Shown here: positions 35,523 through 47,237 of the stretch, in pieces | Numbering within the stretch: position 1 is the first letter of the stretch | Layout of the letters: each line of letters begins with the position of its first letter | NCBI GenBank assembly: GCA_021234155.1 | Contig: JAJEKV010000019.1 | Location: 1,126,339-1,190,338 of the forward strand | Length of the DNA: 64,000 nt | From: Isoetes taiwanensis | Taxonomy: Eukaryota > Streptophyta > Lycopodiopsida > Isoetales > Isoetaceae | Reading direction: 5' to 3' | Position numbers and translations under genes: made by a program | Notes under the pieces: generated by a model | The model's database searches: none | What the model saw: only the letters and a program-made list of their open reading frames with translations | Told to the model about the DNA's origin: nothing

Positions 35523-35622
35523 TCCAGGCATCCCAAAGACGTACGGTTTTGTCTCCAGACGCAGTTGCAAGCAGATCAGCATTACGTCCCTTCAATTCAA
35601 GATCTTTATCTTTTCCTTTACT
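35523..35622 (-). pseudogene. Isolated THO complex subunit 3 (THO3/TEX1-like) exon
   Basis: THO3 is a WD40 subunit of the THO/TREX complex in nuclear mRNA processing and export. The 100-nt exon has a clear acceptor (TTATTGCTATGCAG) and donor (GTGAGT). It reads SKGKDKDLELKGRNADLLAT, then ASGDKTVRLWDAW. DLELKG followed by DLLATASGDKTVRLWDA is the THO3 signature, but about 14 residues between LKG and the WD blade (HTDSVDQLCWDP in relatives) are missing in frame. A WD40 blade cannot fold with that gap. I found no flanking THO3 exons; a LINE lies on the 3' side. I infer a stranded, decayed exon. Confidence 0.7.
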
Positions 35623-35949
35623 CTGCATAGCAATAATAAACAGTTGAGAAGAGTACCAGTATCACTATCTACACATAAGGAAAAAATGAAAGTTCCCAGA
35701 TTACTGTAGACTCGTCATGCTTATATCTGTTTATCGAAAGACCATTTCTTCCCTCAAGGCCAACCAAAGAAGGAAGAAAGTTCAATAAAGAAAGTTTGTG
35801 TGTTACGAGACAGTTACAACGTATGAGTTAGATTGTGAAAACCAACAAAGCCTAAGTGCCCGAAATGGGATTTGATTTAAAGCTGGTCAATTATACGGCA
35901 TGATAGGGCTAGAATCAGAGATAAGCAGTCCGGCCGAACCAAGCTTAGA

Positions 35950-36308
35950 AGCAGATATAGATCCAGTCGAACCAACTAGTCGGCTTCATTCTCTGCTTCC
36001 AAACAATAAATATCATTTTTGCCAAACCGAGAAGGGAGGATGACCTCTGGTTCAAGGACGGACCACCACAAAAACGTTTTGGAAGGTTCGTTAACTTCAA
36101 ATCTTTAGAAGAACTTCCTGAACTACAAGAGGGAGCATTTCCTGCACTGAAATACCTGGAGATTACAGACATCACACATCTGCTTAAGAAACCCACCTCT
36201 TGGGGACAACGTGGTCGTTTTGCCTTCCGTAAGTCGTCTTGTCCAGCACTTGCCATGGAGCCTTGCCAGTTACCCGGTTCGCTTCAAGAAATCAGACGTC
36301 GAACCTGA
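35950..36308 (+). pseudogene. C-terminal leucine-rich-repeat tail of an NLR (NBS-LRR) resistance-type gene
   Basis: A frame without a start codon ends at TGA 36306-36308. It contains FGRFVNFKSLEELPELQEGA followed by FPALKYLEITDITHLLKK. This matches the last LRRs of plant NLR immune receptors (LEELPELEEGAxPxLxxLxI). The NB-ARC domain and the earlier repeats are not present upstream, where a minus-strand THO3 exon lies instead. The tail after LLKK (about 40 residues, ending RRRT) has no repeat character. It is a 3' gene fragment, unlikely to function alone. Frames immediately upstream of 36000 are open but unrelated-looking. Confidence 0.65.
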
Positions 36309-36350
36309 CCGCCAGTTTACAGGAAATAGGAGGTTTTTAGCAGTCACCAG

Positions 36351-36438
36351 CATATCCTAGGGATATTCAAGAATATACCTAGGATATGCCAAAAGCCCAT
36401 ATAAACAAGGGTTTGCCCCCCTAGGATGGGGGCAACCC
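36351..36438. repeat. Two adjacent strong hairpins
   Basis: Hairpin 1 (36351-36388): CATATCCTAGG and ATATTC pair with GAATAT and CCTAGGATATG around AA, with one internal mismatch. Hairpin 2 (36409-36438): GGGTTTGCCCCC pairs with GGGGGCAACCC (one bulged T) around CTAGGAT. CCTAGG recurs in both. No coding sequence spans them. Confidence 0.85.
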
Positions 36439-37416
36439 AAAAACTTCATAGCACATGCAACAATTGCATGGCCAAAATTATGAGGTATGACATTCTATTC
36501 ATATTAGAATTTACATATTTCATTTGGTCCTTTATTGGTGTCTTGCCTAGGGGCATGTTTTATATTAACCATAGATATTAGGGCTTAGAATGGATAACTT
36601 TCAAATCTCAAACTTTTATGTGCATTTTCTTTGTGATAGGATCTACTATGTACATGATCCATGTTATGTATGATGTTCATGTAGATGTAGATGAGGGTTT
36701 TCCTTTTGTAAAAAAGTTCAAATGCATAACATGCATTACTTTTGTGCATGATTGCCAAGTGCCGTCGAATTAATTGAACTATCTTGCATGCAACGGGCTT
36801 ATATCATGGATTTTAGAAGCAATCTATTTTAACCATTTTTGTTGCTTACTTTTGCAACCAAATATCACCACATTTATTCTGGAAAATGGTGACATGCCAA
36901 ATATCTGCACGTTTCTTTCTATAGATTAGGGTATTCATTCGTAACTCTAATCTGCACCATATTGAGCAGTTTCAAGACACAGAGGGGCATATAGCACTTA
37001 GTTCTATTTCATCCTTTATATCCTTGATCTCATATAGTCTATGTCCGGAATCTCTATTTTCTGGCATCAGAACGCTGGTTCTACAAGGCCTTTGGTTGGA
37101 CAGGAAAACCGGTTCTGCTTCCACTGATTTCAGGAGATCTGCTGTGTTCTAGAGAGATTTTGCAAAAGGTGCCTTTGGATCAATCTCGCAGGTCTGTTAT
37201 GGAGTCATCCGAAAGCTTTTTACTGCCATTGCCTCTTTATATCTAAAGTGCTACCTTGTGAGGAAGCTAATACTCACTGGAATTATACTTCAACCAACTT
37301 TGCATCACACTACATCAACTCGAAATGTCTAGACCAGAGGCTTCAATACAGTTAAGGTTAACCGTGGCATATCATTCTATAATAGATTGGTCTTAGGAGC
37401 AAGCTTTATAGAAACA
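36439..37416. other. No recognisable gene
   Basis: AT-rich; short ORFs only. Confidence 0.4.
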
Positions 37417-37493
37417 AGAAATTTATCGCGGCAGCCAAGGCCGCCGCAAACATATCTCTTTCCGACTCCCCTCTGCCGCCGCGAACATTTCTT
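37417..37493. repeat. GC-rich foldback (MITE-like), related to 29715-29756
   Basis: Outer arms AAGAAATTTATCGCGGC (37417-37433) and GCCGCCGCGAACATTTCTT (37475-37493) are inverted copies. An inner GGCAGCCAAGGCCGCCGC palindrome and a 24-nt insert make it longer than the 29.7-kb copy. Confidence 0.7.
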
Positions 37494-37689
37494 TTTGTTG
37501 GATCCCTTATATTTTGGGGAAGCTAGTTTGTATGAACATAATGACCAAGAACAGATTTGCGTCAATTCAAGATCACGCAAGATTTGAAGCTATGCTATTG
37601 CCATATAGGATTTGAACCATGATATTGCCTTCTGTTAATGAATTTGTTAGTGTAATGTGCCAATGTAAGGCTGCAGATCCTATAAAGCC

Positions 37690-38560
37690 CACGGGATCAA
37701 TGAGATTGGTCATCAGCAGTTGGAACATCCTCACACACTCGAAAGAGTGGCTCTTGTTCAGGCTGACCATAGATCGCCTGAAAAGGGGTCATCTTTATGG
37801 TAGACTGATGGGTATTATTATACACAAATTCAGCAATATGCAAATATTCTTCCCAATGTTGATGCTTATTGACAAACCCCCTTAAGATGGAACAAATAAC
37901 TTTATTTACCACCTCGGTTTATCCATCAGTTCCTGGGTGAAAAGCAGTGGAGAACCTTAACTCTGTTCCCAATTGCATAAACAATGCCTTCCAGAATTTA
38001 CTGGTAAACTTTGTATCACGATCGGATACAATAATCTTTGGCAACTCGTGTAGCCTAAATATCTCTTTGATAAAGAGTGTAGCCGCACTATAAGCCATCA
38101 ACTTATTTGAACAAGGAATAAAATGGGCGTGTTTAGTTAAACAATCAACAATTGTCCAAATGACAATGTTCTTTCTAGAACTTGAAGACCAACAATAAAA
38201 TCCATAGTGATATGCTCCCATTTTGCTTCCAGAATAGGCAAGGATAAAGGAACACCATGAGGTTGCTTGTTCGCTTTCTTTATCCGTTGACAAGTAACAC
38301 AATGACGAATATGAACCAAGACATCTCCCCGCATCCAGGCCAAATAAAGTATGGTTCAAGCTTTGCCAAAGTCGCCCCCATGCCACAATGACCGCAGTAG
38401 GTGCATCATGGATTTCTCTAAGAATAAGTGACCGAAAGTCCTGAACAATGCATAGCTATGGACCTTTATATAAGAACCCATTAACGATCTTATATCCATA
38501 TGCATTGCCACTTTTAGCCAACAACCAAATATCCTTATAATCGTGGTCAATGGCATACAA
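37690..38560 (-). pseudogene. Ty3/gypsy integrase, degenerate
   Basis: From 38560 down, across frames: YAIDHDYKDIWLLAKSGN and IVNGFLYKGP (start of the zinc-binding region), SMMHLLRSLWHGG (out of frame), then HCVTCQRIKKANKQPHGVP and EAKWEHITMDFIVGL, then IIVSDRDTKFTSKFWKALF with the catalytic aspartate, FSTAFHPGTDG, and EYLHIAEFVYNNTHQSTIKM then TPFQAIYGQ. These are the HHCC, DDE-core and C-terminal signatures of integrase, which inserts the cDNA. Stops and frameshifts preclude function. Confidence 0.88.
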
Positions 38561-39141
38561 TGGCTTCATTCTCGCATGGGCACCCACCACCTCCAAAGCA
38601 TTCATCGCACCCTCCACCACCACCGCCCTCTCCTCCTCCACCTTCCCCACCCCCACCTTACCATCGAAAGAACATGCATCCTCCTCCACCAAAGCATTCA
38701 CCACCTCCCCGTCACTCCCCTCCTCCACCAAAACATTCACCACCACCTCCACACTCCCCTCCTCCACCCTTGCCATCCCCACCACCTCCCCTGCCATCCC
38801 CACCGCCACCTTCGCCGCCTCCTCCACCACCACCATCCCCTCCCCCACCGTCTCTACCACCCCCACCTCCACCATCCCCCCCCTCCCCAGGGCACCTTCA
38901 CCTCCTCCACCACCTCCACCATCCCCCCGCCACCTTAGCCTCCTCCACCCCCACCACCGCCCCCACCCCCACCATCCCTCCTCCACCATCTCCACCACCC
39001 CACCCCCCACCATCTCACACCACCACCTTCTCCCCTCCACCGCCCCCATCTCCACCCCCACCTTCTCCTCCACCACAATCCCCTCCACAAATGGTTGGAT
39101 TGTGCTATAGAAAGAGAACAAATTGCATAATGTCTACTTAA
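38560..39141 (+). other. Extensin-like proline-rich array inserted between RNase H and integrase of the gypsy element
   Basis: The plus strand is open for 193 codons from an ATG at the junction: MASFSHGHPPPPKHSSHPPP, then a YHRKNMHPPPPKHSPPP stretch, PPPPKHSPPPPHSPPPP and many SPPPP units. HSPPPP and KHSPPPP units with a nearby Tyr resemble extensins or proline-rich receptor-kinase ectodomains. The last 20 codons are reversed gypsy sequence. On the gypsy coding strand the array reads as Gly/Trp/Arg/Val-rich nonsense, so the array does not belong to pol. A mid-array stretch (HLHLLHHLHHPPATLASSTP) marks frameshifts within the repeat. It is either captured wall-protein coding sequence or a CCDCCT minisatellite expansion. 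There is no signal peptide and no sign of expression. Confidence 0.7.
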
Positions 39142-39895
39142 AACATCTGCCACAACATTCTTGTTACCAGGACGATAATCCACTGAGAAATCATATTGCT
39201 GCATAAAAAGCAACCCACTTCAATTGCCTTTTCGATAATGTTTTATGTGAAACAATGTGCCTAATGCTTTGGTGGTTAGTCAAAATATGAATGGTCGATC
39301 CTAAAAGATAGTGTGGCCACACTTTCAAAGCATGAATGACAGCCAGAAATTCTTTATCATAAACACTATATCTACTTTCCGTGTCAGAAAACTTCCGACT
39401 TTCATAAGCAATAGGATGACCATCATGCATCAAAACTGTGCCCAAAACCATACCACTTGCATCAACACATAACAAATAAGGTAGACCAAACTTTGGCAAA
39501 CACAAAACAGGAGGATTAACCATGGCATCCTTTAAAAATTGGAAAGCGAACTGATGATTATGATTCCATTGGAAAGGAACATGTTTTCGTAGCAACAAAT
39601 ATAAATCCGAAGCTAAGCGAGCAAAATTCTATATAAACTTCCTATATTAACTTCATAAGCCCACAAAGAAACGCAATGCAGCAACTGAAGTAGGTACTGG
39701 CCAATCCACGATTGCTTGTACCTTACTGGGATCAACTTTAAGACCATCAGCGCAAACAATATGACCCAAATATTCAATTTCCGATTGGAAAAAGATACTT
39801 TTCTTAGGATTAAGAGTAATAGACTCGTCCCTTAACCGACGGAAAACCTCCCGCAAATGCAAGTAATGATCTTCCTCGAACTTACTAAAAACCAA
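39115..39895 (-). pseudogene. Ty3/gypsy reverse transcriptase (3' half) and RNase H
   Basis: From 39895: VFSKFEEDHYLHLREVFRRL, LNPKKSIFFQSEIEYLGHIV and KVDPSKVQAIVDWPVPTSV (RT thumb/connection), then LRKHVPFQWNHNHQFAFQFL, VLCLPKFGLPYLLCVDASGM (RNase H start with catalytic Asp), ESRYSVYDKEFLAVIHALKV and HILTNHQSIRHIVSHKTLSK, ending YDFSVDYRPGNKNVVADVLS. The frame shifts near 39600-39650 and again near 39200. The first half of RT lies 7.9 kb away, beyond the LINE. Confidence 0.9.
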
Positions 39896-40766
39896 TTTTT
39901 TTTATTTTTTATTTTTTAAGTTAAGAGTTGTTTTTTCCATTAATTATTAAAAGCCATACACAATTGTTACTAATGAGGATAAAGACATCCTCATTAGAGA
40001 CATACTAAGAGTAGTTTTTCAAGTAGCAACTAGAAATATGAGAAATTCTGACAAAAAAGTGACAGCAGTATAGAATCCAGATAAAACTGGAGATCTATCA
40101 TATGAAGTGATCAAGAACTCGGTTTGAAACACTTGATGAAGCTGATAATATAATCTGGAAAAACAACCACCAGACCAGACGAGATCCTCATTCCTGCAAG
40201 GACAAAATTGAGCTCCAAGTACATGTTTAAGGTGTTAGACAAAAGCAAGATTAACGACTGAGCAACAGAGATTTAGACAAGTATGAGGTTGCAAAGCAGA
40301 TGACAGGGAAAAAGGAGAAGAGTGACTGAGTTGGTTTTTATGGGGAATTTATGATTTGGTCAAAAATGGAGTTATAGACCCAATAGAAGCCATTGTCAGT
40401 TCCAAACTGGTAGCTATTGTGTGCAGATCCATTCTCCATGAGCAGTTGGTGAATATCTTCCTTAGCCATGAGCAGGAGTAGAGTGCCATAAAGATCAGAG
40501 AGCATTTTGTGAGAATAATATAACTCCATGTATCTGCTGAGCTGCCTTTCTGTTAGAGAAAAGTGGTACATGAATAAAAAGCTGAATAAGCAGTACATCT
40601 GCAGCACTTCTCTGCAGTATATCTTTGCCCAAGTGGATTCATTGGTCGTACTCCTAACCTTGTACAACAGAATTTCATCTGAACTTGCCTGTGGCCCTGG
40701 TGGCTCTAGATTTGATACACCTGTATTATTGCAGTAGAGAGGGCCTCTTGGTAAGTCAACATTGTA

Positions 40767-43700
40767 TCAAACTTGGTTCTGCCCTCCCCCATCAGGAATT
40801 CTAGATATTCTATCATGAGTGTCAGAAAAAGGAGCATTAGAATTTATAACATTGAGATTCGAATAAAACAAGTTAAAAACAACATTAAATTTACCAACCA
40901 AATCCCATCTCTTGTCATAGTTGTCTCCTAATTTACCTTTGTGAGCTGTTACAAATCCTTCAAGGTCTAACTGAAAATTCATCTTGATCCAAAATATAGA
41001 TAAATTTTTCTTACTATAAACAATTCTGTTTCTGGCCTTCCAAACATTCCATAAAGCAGTGAACACAATAGCATTCAAAAAAGCATCATTATTTTGGATA
41101 TGCTGGAGCAAATTACCATGAGTTTGACCAGGGAAAAAAACACTGAACTTACTGTAAAACCATGTCCAGAAATCTGCAATTTTGGGACACTGGAAAATAT
41201 GCTGCATAGTTTCATCTTGGGAGCAGTTCGAGTGGCAGGCTGGCAGAATATTAGACATTTTCTAGAAAGAGAAGCAAGATTAGGGAGACTTTTATGGGCA
41301 ATCAACCATATGAAGAAATTAATTTTGGGAGGACAATAGGAGTTCCAGATGTTTTTATATAGAGTCTTGCTGTCCCTATCTGAAATAGACCATTTAAGCT
41401 AAGCTATGGCTGAGGTATCCTTTTGGTTCAGGAAGTTATACACAGAGCCAATTTTATATTTATCATGACCATTTAGCTTGATAGGAAAACCACTTTGATT
41501 GACTGTCAAGTTTGTAGATTGAGGCAAGATACTTTTGAAATGAGAGAAGATAGACTTGTCACTAGAAGTACCATGGATGAGTCTTCTGAGGTTTGTCCAG
41601 GAAATGATTTGATCATTTCTGTATAAGTGCTGAACATGAGTGATACCAAAGTCAAACCATATCCTGTAAATTTTCGGATGCCTTAATGCAGGAATGTTCC
41701 CATTATTATCTTGAAATTGAGAAGACCAGAAAAGGGAAGAATTGTAATTGAGATCAAGAATGGCAGGGGTATCAAAACAATCCTTAACTATATTCCAAGC
41801 TTTAAACATGTTTTGCATCAGAGGGGATGTGTTTCTACCAGGATGCAGGTAAGAGAGGCTTGACTCAGGCATACAATGCTTTACACTTGGGTGATCTTCA
41901 GGATAGGAGCAGTCAAGCCAATGTTTAATGAAAATAGATGCTATGGAGTTCTCCAAACAAATTTACCTGCCAGGGCACATGCTTGCAAGTATAGACTCTT
42001 ACATCCTAAACCTCCATTAGAGGCCACAAGAGCAGAGGAAAAATAGATGTGAGAAGCTGCCAGGACAGTGTTTGCAATGATGGTACGACCAGCCATAGAC
42101 AAAGAGTTTCTGAAGGAATTTAATTTCTTCTTAATGCTCTGAAGGATTGGATCCCACAAACCTTTGATATTTGGATTGAGAGACAAGGGCATACCCAAGA
42201 GCTTGGTTGCTTGCAAGGTTGTTGAGGACCTTTATGTCACAGATATAATTCTCACTTGTATTACCAATGATCACACTTTTTGCAATGTTAAGAAAAATTC
42301 CAGAGGCCTCAGAGAATAAATCTATGATGCCTAAGAATTTAGCAATGTTATCAGAGTTGGAATCCAGAAAGGCAAAGGTGTCATCAGCATATTGTGAGAT
42401 TATAAGACTGTGACCTTTAATGTTGCCACTTTCTTGATGGAAATCAATAGCCCTTGTAAGAAGTTCAGCAACCACAAGGAAAAGGTAGGGAGCTAATGGG
42501 CAGCCTTGTCTCACCCCTCGAGAACGATTGAAGAAGTTTGAGGGGGAGCCATTTATGAGAACAGCAGAATTTGCCTTAGAGTTTAATCCCATAATTAAAG
42601 AAATAACTTTAGGATTGAAGCCAATTTTGTGCATAGCAAATTCAAGAAAATCCCAATTTACTGAGTCAAAGGCCCTTTCGAAATCCAGTTTTAGAAGAAT
42701 GCAATCTTGGTCAGACACTCTATTCCAATGAAGACCCTCCATGGCTATAATGTAATTGTTTAAAATGAATCTGTTTGGGAGGAAAGCAGATTGTTTGATA
42801 TTGATATGCTCTTGAAGGAAAGGTTTAATCCTGTTGGCAATTATTTTGGCACATATCTTATATGTAGAATTGGTTAAAGAGATAGGCCTCCAATCCGAGA
42901 ATGATGATGGCATGTCAACCTTAGGGACAAGAGTTATAAATCCAGCAGAAATAGAAGGATGAAGATGTTCTGCCTTCCAAAATCCGTGTACCAAATTAAC
43001 AATATCAACTTTGAAGATATCCCAAAAGCAAATGTAAAATTCTGGAGGTAGGCCATCTGGTCCAGGAGATTTTCCTTTACTGAAGCTCATAATGACTTTG
43101 AAGATTTCCTGCTCAGAGGGGATGGCAGCAATGGAATCATTCATCAAATTATCTGAGTTGGGAATGATTTGATTAATCAAGGAGAAAAAATCATCTTTTT
43201 TAGAGGGGGAGCTAGGATGAAAGTTCTTGTCATTAAATAAAAAGGCATATTTCTCTTGAAAGAATTGCTTATTGTCCTTGGGAGAGTCAATGATAGAACC
43301 ATTTTCACTATTCACTTGGAGAATAGAATTATTCAGGAGCCTTTTTCTGGCTGTTCTGTAGAAAAATTTTGAGCTCCCAAGATCCATTTCTTTGTTAAAC
43401 TTCATCTTGCATTTAATAGCATAGCTTCTAGCTTCAACTTCTTCAATGGATTTAATCTTTTTTTCCAACACTTCTTCACCAATTTGGAGATTTAGATCAT
43501 GGGGTTGATTTTGGAGATGACCTCTAATATCTCTCATTTGTTCCAAGTAAGTTTCTTTCAGCTTGTTCTTCTCTTTGCAAATTCTGTAAGACCATTCCTT
43601 AATCCAGGACTTGACTTGTTTAATCTTGAGTAGAAGGATTTCATAGAAAGGTGTTCCCTATATCATGTGGCAGAGTTAAGATTATCTTGCAAGGAGAGAT

Positions 43701-44517
43701 AAAAGTTTCTGAAGTCCATGCAGAACTGCTTATTACCAAGGAGAGAACAATTCAGTTTAAAGGGGATGTTGCCATCTCTAGGAAGTTTCAGAAGGTGTTT
43801 GGTGTGAAGGAATTGTGGTTGATGATCCGATATGGAGATTGATTCATCACTTACCACATAGCAGTTATCCCAGAAGGAGCAAGAGGAGCTGGTAACATAA
43901 AATCTGTCTAAAGCACAGTAAACTCTATTAGAGTTTTTTTGCTTGTTTGACCAGGTATATATTGCAGTAGAGGAAGGGACATGAATCAAATTAAGATCAG
44001 GGATCAAGGAGTCCCAATTAATTCTCTCAGTTCTTGACATGTTAATCCTGTTCCCCAGTTTCATGTCCCAATTTGGGGTATTGTTAAAGTCACCAGAGAC
44101 AATCCAGTCAACTCGAGGTTGGGAAGACATCCATGATAAGATTTCAAGCCATAACATTTCCCTATCTTTTGGACAGGTGGGAGCATAAATATTGATAACT
44201 CCAAAATTGGAATTATTAATAGAAAAGACCACAGCCTGCCAACACTTACCAGGACTGTTATAAAAGGAGATGTGAGGCAAAGTTTTCCAAATCATGACAA
44301 GTTTCCCACAGGTACCAGAAGACTCAATCCACACAGAGGAAGCACCTGGGAAAATCCAGTCAGCAAGACACGAACTCTCAAATTTGGGAAGTTTAGTTTC
44401 CTGGAGCAAGATCAGGTCAGCCTTGTAATGCCTTAACTGAGAAATAATCCTTCTTCTTTTAATAGGACCTTTCATTCCCCTCACATTCCATGTCATAATC
44501 TTCATGGTGGAGAGCAA
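40767..44517 (-). pseudogene. LINE ORF2 (endonuclease, reverse transcriptase, zf-RVT), broken
   Basis: Endonuclease 44517-43663: MTWNVRGMKG, LILLQETKLP, DWIVSGDFNN and SISDHQPQFLH, the APE-like catalytic set. RT 43546-42131: KSPGPDGLPPEFY, DWRPISLTNSTYKICAKIIA, LLKLDFERAFDSVNWDFLEF, SRGVRQGCPLAPYLF and the catalytic SQYADDTFAF box. Further pieces at 42216-41941 (LLGMPLSLNP) and 41956-41399. The C-terminal finger 41258-40767 reads CHSNCSQDETMQHIFQC, followed by ALWNVWKARNRIVY. It nicks DNA and reverse transcribes LINE RNA at the target. Frameshifts fall near 43600, 42200, 41950 and 41300. Confidence 0.92.
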
Positions 44518-44541
44518 AGGAAGAAAGGAAGGGCAAAGAAG

Positions 44542-47051
44542 TTATCTACTTCTCCTATTTTTTTTACTTCTAGTGTTACCAGCAGGAGTCTTATGCAAAT
44601 AAGCAGTAATATCAGGTTTAGAAGAACTTTTTTTCTTCTTAAATTTTGATTCTTTCCTGGATTTATTAGCAGTGGAATTATTAGAGAAAAAATTCTCATT
44701 GCCCCAATTCTCTTTATCGCTACCATAGTCACTATCAGAACACCCCCCAGGAAAGAATTCAAACATATTTAAGGCATCATCATTAGAATTTACTTTAATG
44801 CAATTATAAAAGAGAGGTACTTGCCTATTTGAGCAGTCAGCATTGTTGCATTCAGGTTGAGAGTTTGAAATTTGAGTGGCCGAGTTGTCAATGTTGTCTC
44901 CTTTGGAATCCAGTCCCACTGCCAGGAGCTCATGATCCTGAATTTCACATACAGTCCCATTGTCTTTCTCTTCAAGTATCTCAGCCGGCTCACAATCCTT
45001 ATTATTCAAATCTTGGACCAAACCCTCCTGCAAAGTGGCAATCTGCTCTGCAATTTCCTTGGATATAGGGAAAATGGATTTTGGCAAATGAGAAGGCATA
45101 TTATGAAGGTCAATTAAAGGGCAATCTTGAGTATGTGAGGAGGGGGGGGGTCTCTATAGGGGGCAAGTTGGTAACATGAGGATTTTCTACACTATTGCTC
45201 AGTAGTAAATCAGACTCTTGCTTAATACTTAAACTAGCAAGTACCTGAAATTGATTGGAGCAATCAATTTTATCCAACATATTATCTTGAAAGTCTTCAT
45301 GTAGGTCACCATTCAATGTGTCTGCGGCAGATGGTGCTGGATCATGAATAACCTTGTCTTGAACTTCTTGTGGGATATCTGCATGGTTACTGTAAGCTGG
45401 GGTAGCTGAATTACCTGAAACATTTGGTGCAGTGTTGACTTTGATAGCCTTGTCCACATTGGAGGTCATCTGAGATGAGTTACTGACAGGAGCTGGGTTT
45501 TTATCTTGAGCCAATTGTGGTGGCACAATTTGCTTATTAGCTTTGTTAACCTTAAAATTCTCTGCCAGAATTTTATCACATAGTTTCAGTCCCTTGAGTA
45601 TGGCAAGTTTTTGAGTAACATAGCTTTTAATAATTAATGGAACATTCTTAACTTTTGAATGTCCCAGGTGATCATACATATCCTGTGACTGCACTTGGAA
45701 GTTTACTCGAGAATCTGTAATCACTTGGTCTAGTAGATCATGAAGCTTTTCCGTGTGCATTCCATCATGTTGAATTGGAGCTTTCCCCTTATCTTTGGAT
45801 TTTCCATAATTCTGTAATACTTTGACTCCAGTGGAATTGTATACATCAAAGGTTTGATTTGAATATTGAGAGCCTTTACCATTTGTTAGGTAAATGAGAG
45901 ATGGAGTCAAGCCTTTTAATTTGATTATTTTTAATTCTCCTTTTACTCCCATTTACCTTATTCCATTGGAATTGTTGATGAAGGTCTGGTGTAGTCAAGC
46001 ACGAGTTGACTGACTTTCCTGAAAAGAACTTGCCATTGACTTTGTTTTCAGAATCATTTTTAGATTCTACTCCAGTGTTCTGAGCAACAAGTTCATCTCT
46101 GCTCAATACTGCATCCCTTAGAGGACAATCTGCATACCAAAAATGTCTCTTCGAACAACTTTGGCAATGAGGAGGTAGGCCTGACCATCTCAAAGATAGA
46201 TAGGAGTTTTGGCCAAAAGCATCACAGAAGGGGATTGAGGTAGGAATGGTTTTGGAAAGGTCTATTTGGATGAAAGCTCTTGGGGATCTTGAGGGGGAGT
46301 ATTCAGTGCAGATATAATTCCCAATAGAGTTAAACAGAAGCTTTAGGCATTCTTCACTCCAATAAATGGGATTTAAACCCTGAAGAGTTGTAGAGGCCAC
46401 ATAAATTTTCCATATCTTCAGAGTTAAGTTTAGGGTCCCATTTGAGAAAGGAGATCCGATAGGACTCAAAAGTTTGAACACCAAGCTTAAGAAGGTAATT
46501 GGCAGTTCTTTGGCTACCACATTCTACCATTATATATGGATAGTTCAACTAGTAGATGGCATTTAGAATGATTCCTTTTTGTAGGTTGAGACAGAAAGTC
46601 CATAATTTATCCAAATGGATGCCTGATCTAGAGACTTTAATAATGACAGCAGTATCTTGAAGGGAAGACATTTTAGAATGAACTGAAGGTAAATTTAGAG
46701 AAATACCATGGTAAAGCTTCTGCTTACTCCCTTCAATAGGACGGAGCTCCTTCAAAGCAGCATCATAATTCTCATCTGGTTGAAGCTCATTAGTAGGTCT
46801 CGGGACACCATAAGGCAGTGGAGTTTGAGTGGCAGGATCCAGAGCAGGAAGACACCCCCACATGTCGGGATCTTTAGAGAAGTTATCCCACACTGGGGTT
46901 TTGAATGTTTTTGGATCCATGCCTGATTTTGATCTGCAGGGTTAGCAAAATTTCCAAAAAGAACAAATTGTTTTGGATCCTTGGTCGACAGAGTAGAAAA
47001 AGAGTGCAGCAAAGATAGAGATTTAGGGCTAAAGTGATTTTTATTTTCCAT
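44542..47051 (-). pseudogene. LINE ORF1 (RNA-binding protein), broken
   Basis: Starts at ATG 47051 (MENKNHFSPKSLSLLHSFS), shifts frame near 46920 to DPKTFKTPVWDNFSKDP, and has a stop at 46549 inside a DUF4283-like region (LDKLWTFCLNLQKGI, then YIMVECGSQRTANYLLKLGV). It continues to LRWSGLPPHCQSCSKRHFWYA with CX2CX3HX5C, a variant of the CX2CX4HX4C knuckle of plant L1 ORF1. A long hydrophilic tail follows (45952-44542, Asn/Ser/Asp-rich) and ends in basic KKKKSSSKP and SKKNRRSR. ORF2 begins 25 bp later. The long acidic/basic tail is larger than in most plant L1 ORF1 proteins. Confidence 0.8.
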
Positions 47052-47237
47052 AAGAATAACGCAGGAGAAAACAACAAGGGGCAAAATGACAGGAAAGCAA
47101 AGCAAATGGAGATCGGAATTGGAGTGAGAGAACAAGTTTGAAATTAGGAGGAGAAGCAGACAGGATCCTATCTATGATAAAGAAAATCAGGATTACTCCT
47201 CAGTGCCAAAATTCTCTTAGAAGACATCAAGAATATA

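Noticed and set aside
38456-39121. Minus-strand 221-aa Gly/Val/Trp/Arg-rich ORF
   Set aside because: It is gypsy pol sequence at both ends with the antisense of the proline-rich array in between; it is not a glycine-rich protein gene.
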